NCBI GenBank assembly: GCA_937894565.1
Contig: CALBHK010000162.1
Span: 1-8,285 of the forward strand
Source of the DNA: an uncultured Chlamydiae bacterium
GTDB taxonomy: Bacteria; Chlamydiota; Chlamydiia; Chlamydiales; CALBHK01
DNA length: 8,285 nt
Reading direction: 5' to 3'
A program made the translations under genes and the position numbers. Below, piece by piece: positions 6,174-8,285 of this stretch. Within the stretch, counting starts at the first letter, position 1. The number at the start of each line of letters is the position of its first letter. The notes beneath the pieces are model-generated. The model saw only the letters and a list, made by a program, of their open reading frames with translations, was not told where the DNA came from and did no database searches.

Positions 6174-6202
6174 TTGACACTTTCATAGAGTTGCGATATA
6201 AT
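6174..6202 (+). promoter_or_regulatory. Perfect-consensus sigma70-type promoter of the first paralogue
   Basis: TTGACA (6174-6179), a 17-base spacer and TATAAT (6197-6202) match the consensus at every position. Transcription would start near 6209, leaving a leader of about 28 bases with AAGGAG (6227-6232) 5 bases before the ATG at 6238. An A/T-rich stretch upstream could act as an UP element. This predicts strong housekeeping-sigma transcription. Confidence 0.85.
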
Positions 6203-6237
6203 TTTATGAAAATAGTATTCATAATTAAGGAGATAAA

Positions 6238-7341
6238 ATGAACAAAGTTAACTTTATTAAATCAACTGTCGAATTTGTAGCTACCGGCGCTATAATGATC
6301 GCTACAGCTGTCACAGCTAAAGTGGGATTAGCTTTTCATGCTATTTCTACTCTACCGACTGCTGCTCAATTTGGAACAGAATGTCTTTCCACTTTAATGC
6401 AAAATAAAGCTCTAATTGGCGGCACGGTAGCCATTGCTTTAATCACTGACAAGTTAGCAGATATCTTAATAGATAAAGTTTTAGAAAAACATCAGGAAAA
6501 CAAAAAACTTGTGGCTTTGGGTTATCTCTTAAAAAAAGTAATCACAGTAGCCGCCGTTGTAGGATTTACGGTTCTGATGGGCGCTTCTCCGATTGTTGCG
6601 ATTGCAACTCTTACCTTATTAATCGCTAGAGACATTTTAAAAGCCGCCTTTAAAAATTGCTGCAAAAAAGCAGAACAACAATTCAATAACGAAGAAATTA
6701 ACAACCAACCATCAATAAACGACCAACCAAACCCCTTTCAAGACCCCCACTATGAACAATTAAACGCAAACCTACCACCTCCAATTAACATTAACAACCA
6801 ACCAAACGAAAACATTAACAACCAACCAAACGAAAACATTAACAACCAACCAAACGAAGACGTTAACAACCAACCAAACGAAGAAGTTAACAACCAACCA
6901 AATGGAGAAGTTAACAACCAACCAAATGGAGAAGTTAACAACCAACCGAACGAAGAAGTTAACAACCAACCAAACGAAGAAGTTAACAACCAACCAACAG
7001 TAGACGAAGAAATTGATCTCAACGGTGAAGACCTAAACAATTTAATAAACGCCATTGCGCAACAAAATAACAACGTGCCACCAAACAATAACAACGTGCC
7101 ACCACAACAAAACAACCTTGGAAACCTACCGCCTCCAATTAACCTTAACAATATACTACAACAAAATAACAACGTGCCACAACCACAACGAAACAATATG
7201 ATCTTTAACTTAAATCAAAATATGGATGTCAATCAATTAGCTGAAGATTTAGGGATCCACAATAATAACGCACAACCACAGCCGCAACGACTCAACGTAC
7301 AACAAATGATTCAACAATACCAACAAAACAACCAAAACTAA
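6238..7341 (+). CDS. Multi-TM protein with Asn/Gln/Pro-rich repeat tail; Inc-like candidate
   Basis: The 367-residue protein has two parts. Residues 1-145 hold about four hydrophobic segments (about 11-31, 57-76, 101-114, 117-133; the last two form a tight hairpin around MGASP), then a juxtamembrane patch KNCCKK (139-144). Residues 146-367 are low complexity, dominated by Asn, Gln and Pro, with eight copies of an 8-residue repeat of the type VNNQPNEE at 185-248, two NLPPPIN motifs and three NNNVPP/Q motifs. There is no cleavable signal peptide. A cluster of closely spaced hydrophobic segments joined to a soluble low-complexity tail is the general plan of chlamydial inclusion-membrane proteins and other type III effectors, so a host-membrane role is plausible but unproven. 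The start is fixed by AAGGAG and a perfect promoter; a strong terminator follows. A paralogue lies downstream. I do not recognise a named family. Confidence 0.85.
   Translation: MNKVNFIKSTVEFVATGAIMIATAVTAKVGLAFHAISTLPTAAQFGTECLSTLMQNKALIGGTVAIALITDKLADILIDKVLEKHQENKKLVALGYLLKKVITVAAVVGFTVLMGASPIVAIATLTLLIARDILKAAFKNCCKKAEQQFNNEEINNQPSINDQPNPFQDPHYEQLNANLPPPININNQPNENINNQPNENINNQPNEDVNNQPNEEVNNQPNGEVNNQPNGEVNNQPNEEVNNQPNEEVNNQPTVDEEIDLNGEDLNNLINAIAQQNNNVPPNNNNVPPQQNNLGNLPPPINLNNILQQNNNVPQPQRNNMIFNLNQNMDVNQLAEDLGIHNNNAQPQPQRLNVQQMIQQYQQNNQN
6769..7180 (+). repeat. Shorter dispersed repeats in the Asn/Gln-rich tail
   Basis: A 30-base segment encoding NLPPPINI/LNN occurs at 6769-6798 and 7123-7152 with three differences, just outside both ends of the repeat-rich part. 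AATAACAACGTGCCACCA occurs at 7066-7083 and 7087-7104, and its first 16 bases recur at 7165-7180. These show that the tail grew by repeated local duplication. Confidence 0.75.
6790..6996 (+). repeat. 24-bp tandem repeat in the first paralogue
   Basis: Eight consecutive in-frame 24-base units fill 6790-6981 and a partial ninth (VNNQP) fills 6982-6996. They encode INNQPNEN (twice), INNQPNED, VNNQPNEE, VNNQPNGE (twice) and VNNQPNEE (twice). The core AACAACCAACCAAA is nearly invariant; the variation is in the last three codons. Degenerate forerunners (INNQPS, INDQPN) lie at 6697-6732. The unit length is a multiple of three, so copy-number change would keep the frame. Confidence 0.95.
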
Positions 7342-7360
7342 AACTAAAGTAATGCTCACA

Positions 7361-7397
7361 AAAAAACTGCCTAATAAAAAATTAGGCAGTTTTTTTA
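7361..7397 (+). terminator. Intrinsic terminator of the first paralogue
   Basis: The arms AAAAAACTGCCTAAT (7361-7375) and ATTAGGCAGTTTTTT (7381-7395) pair perfectly around a 5-base A loop, and the second arm runs into a T-rich stretch. It starts 20 bases after the stop codon. The A-run on the other side also allows termination from the opposite direction. Confidence 0.92.
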
Positions 7398-7577
7398 TTT
7401 TTATATACCCAACTTGGTTGAAAAGTTGGAATTTTGACAAGGAGGCTGCTCAAAATTTTTTGTCTGGAGCGAATGACCATTGCCTTATGCCTTGGCATGA
7501 GTGAATATAAAAATTTTGATGCAAAGCCGACGCGCTCAAATACCAATTTTTCAATCACGTTCGCTATAGCTTAAGCC
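7382..7577 (-). other. Unassigned segment with a possible antisense gene fragment
   Basis: Between the terminator and the second conserved block lies sequence with no counterpart upstream of the first paralogue, so it was inserted into, or lost from, one copy. On the minus strand it carries an open frame from GTG 7558 to TAA 7382-7384 (58 residues: an EKLVFERVGFASKFLYSLMP part, then basic HKAMVIRSRQKILSSLL). That frame has no ribosome binding site and runs through the terminator. On the plus strand a 33-codon frame at 7473-7574 has GGAG only 3 bases before its ATG. A small hairpin CCAACTT/AAGTTGG lies at 7409-7429. I would not call either frame a gene; it may be a fragment of a dispersed repeat or a decayed gene. 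Confidence 0.35.
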
Positions 7578-7626
7578 CGTTTGCGGCTTTAAAAACCAGA
7601 AAAATCACATCTTTATCAAATCTTTA
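7578..7626 (+). repeat. Conserved block upstream of the second paralogue
   Basis: This is the second copy of the 50-bp block at 6051-6100, one base shorter (CGTTTGCGG instead of CGTTTCGCGG) and with one C-to-T change. From here to the ATG the sequence aligns loosely with the region before the first paralogue, so the promoter region was duplicated with the gene. Confidence 0.75.
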
Positions 7627-7694
7627 AAAAAACTTAAATTTAAAATAACATTTTTATTTTACATTAAACCGAAAATTAAAAAATTTAAAATCAA

Positions 7695-7723
7695 TTGATG
7701 TTTTCATAAAATTTTGATACATT
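7695..7723 (+). promoter_or_regulatory. Degenerate promoter of the second paralogue
   Basis: Aligned to the first gene's promoter, the boxes are TTGATG (7695-7700) and TACATT (7718-7723) with the same 17-base spacer; each matches consensus at four of six positions. A second possible -10, TACAAT, lies at 7727-7732 inside a short direct repeat of TTTGATACA. The ribosome binding site AAGGAAG precedes the ATG at 7766. Expression is probably weaker than for the first copy. Confidence 0.55.
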
Positions 7724-7765
7724 TGATACAATTGATAAAAACATCGTATTAACAAGGAAGTAATA

Positions 7766-8285
7766 ATGGATAGGGTTAATTTACTTAAAGCTGCAGAATA
7801 TGTTGCTACCGGAGTCGTGATCGTGGCGGCAACTGTTACCGCTAAAGTGGGCGCAGCTTTTTATGCTATTTCAACTATGCCAACTGCTGCTCAATTTGGT
7901 GCTGATTGCCTTTCTACTTTAACACATTCAAAAGCTTTGATAGGCGGAACACTGGCTATTGCTTTAATGACAGACCTTTTGGCTGATGCTGCTATAAAAT
8001 GCTTACTTCAAAATCACAAAGAAAATAAAAGAGCTCAACTTTTGGGCTACTTCTTGAAAAGAGTCATCACTGTAGCTACAGTTGTAGGATTTGCTGTTTT
8101 GATGGGCGGTTCCCCAATTGTCCCAGTTGCAACTCTTATTGTAATGCTTGCTAAAGACTTTCTAATTAAATATTGCTCCAAAAAATCAAAAGAAGCAAAC
8201 AACCAACAACCAGTAATTAACAACGACCAACAACCAGTAATTAACAACGACCAACAACCAGTAATTAACAACGACCAACAACCAG
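7766..8285 (+). CDS. Second multi-TM repeat-tail paralogue (partial, runs off the end)
   Basis: The frame starts at ATG 7766 after AAGGAAG and is open to the window edge (173 full codons). Residues 1-137 align with the first paralogue over their whole length with one single-residue gap, at roughly 60% identity by eye; the best-matched parts are VTAKVG, AIST-x-PTAAQFG, KALIGGT-x-AIAL-x-TD, KRVITVA and VVGF-x-VLMG-x-SPIV. The same hydrophobic segments and a juxtamembrane Cys/Lys patch (KYCSKKSK) are present. The tail begins at about residue 145 and consists of NNQQPVI followed by NNDQQPVI units, a different repeat from that in the first copy. Its final length, C-terminus and terminator are outside the window. 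The role is unknown, with the same Inc-like suggestion as for its neighbour. Confidence 0.85.
   Translation, partial: MDRVNLLKAAEYVATGVVIVAATVTAKVGAAFYAISTMPTAAQFGADCLSTLTHSKALIGGTLAIALMTDLLADAAIKCLLQNHKENKRAQLLGYFLKRVITVATVVGFAVLMGGSPIVPVATLIVMLAKDFLIKYCSKKSKEANNQQPVINNDQQPVINNDQQPVINNDQQP
8198..8285 (+). repeat. 24-bp tandem repeat in the second paralogue (truncated by the window)
   Basis: A 21-base unit (NNQQPVI, 8198-8218) is followed by identical 24-base units encoding NNDQQPVI at 8219-8242 and 8243-8266 and a third that runs into the edge. The complete units are identical at DNA level, indicating very recent expansion. Confidence 0.93.

Noticed and set aside
6790..6996. CRISPR-like repeat
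   Set aside because: The 24-bp units are contiguous, have no spacers and are in frame within a coding region.
6750..7196. A 148-codon minus-strand frame over the tandem repeats, with regular FGWLLTSS units
   Set aside because: It is the reverse complement of the in-frame 24-bp repeats; any repeat unit divisible by three without stops gives such a frame. It has no ribosome binding site and the plus-strand gene has a perfect promoter and terminator.

Overview
The window is AT-rich and gene-dense. It most likely comes from an obligate intracellular bacterium, and my best guess is the phylum Chlamydiota outside the classical Chlamydiaceae, that is, an amoeba-type symbiont. Three things point that way: a short DppF encoded right behind DppD without permeases, a free-standing KdsD-type isomerase, and two multi-membrane-segment proteins with Asn/Gln-rich tails that resemble host-directed inclusion-membrane proteins. 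No rRNA or other marker gene is present, so this placement is inference.

Layout. At 1-983 (+) lies the end of a chaperone-usher pilus cluster: the C-terminus of a pilin-like protein, then a PapD-like periplasmic chaperone whose start codon directly follows the upstream stop. No usher follows; positions 984-1176 hold only a small signal-peptide-like ORF with a 10-T tract. From 4222 down to 1177 (-) there is a run of four genes: a small exported Cys-rich protein, dppD (TTG start), dppF, and an EamA/DMT-type transporter with its own likely promoter. The first three overlap and are probably translationally coupled. At 4268-4741 (+) is a small two-membrane-segment protein of unknown function, which converges on and overlaps by 12 bp the minus-strand gene for arabinose-5-phosphate isomerase (kdsD/kpsF, 5686-4730). 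KdsD feeds the Kdo branch of lipopolysaccharide synthesis.

The region 5687-6237 is intergenic. It contains a 210-bp nested inverted repeat built of six short hairpins in the order A-B-C-C'-B'-A', then a conserved 50-bp block, then a perfect-consensus sigma70-type promoter. From 6238 to the end come two paralogous genes in tandem, each with its own copy of the conserved block and promoter. Both encode about 140 residues with roughly four hydrophobic segments, a juxtamembrane Cys/Lys patch and a low-complexity Asn/Gln/Pro-rich tail made of 8-residue (24-bp) tandem repeats. The repeat sequence differs between the two paralogues although the period is the same. The first ends at a strong intrinsic terminator; the second runs off the window.

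The most interesting part is this right-hand third: a duplicated transcription unit for membrane proteins with prion-like, repeat-variable tails, flanked by REP-like palindromes. I recognise no named system here, and the function of the pair is unknown.
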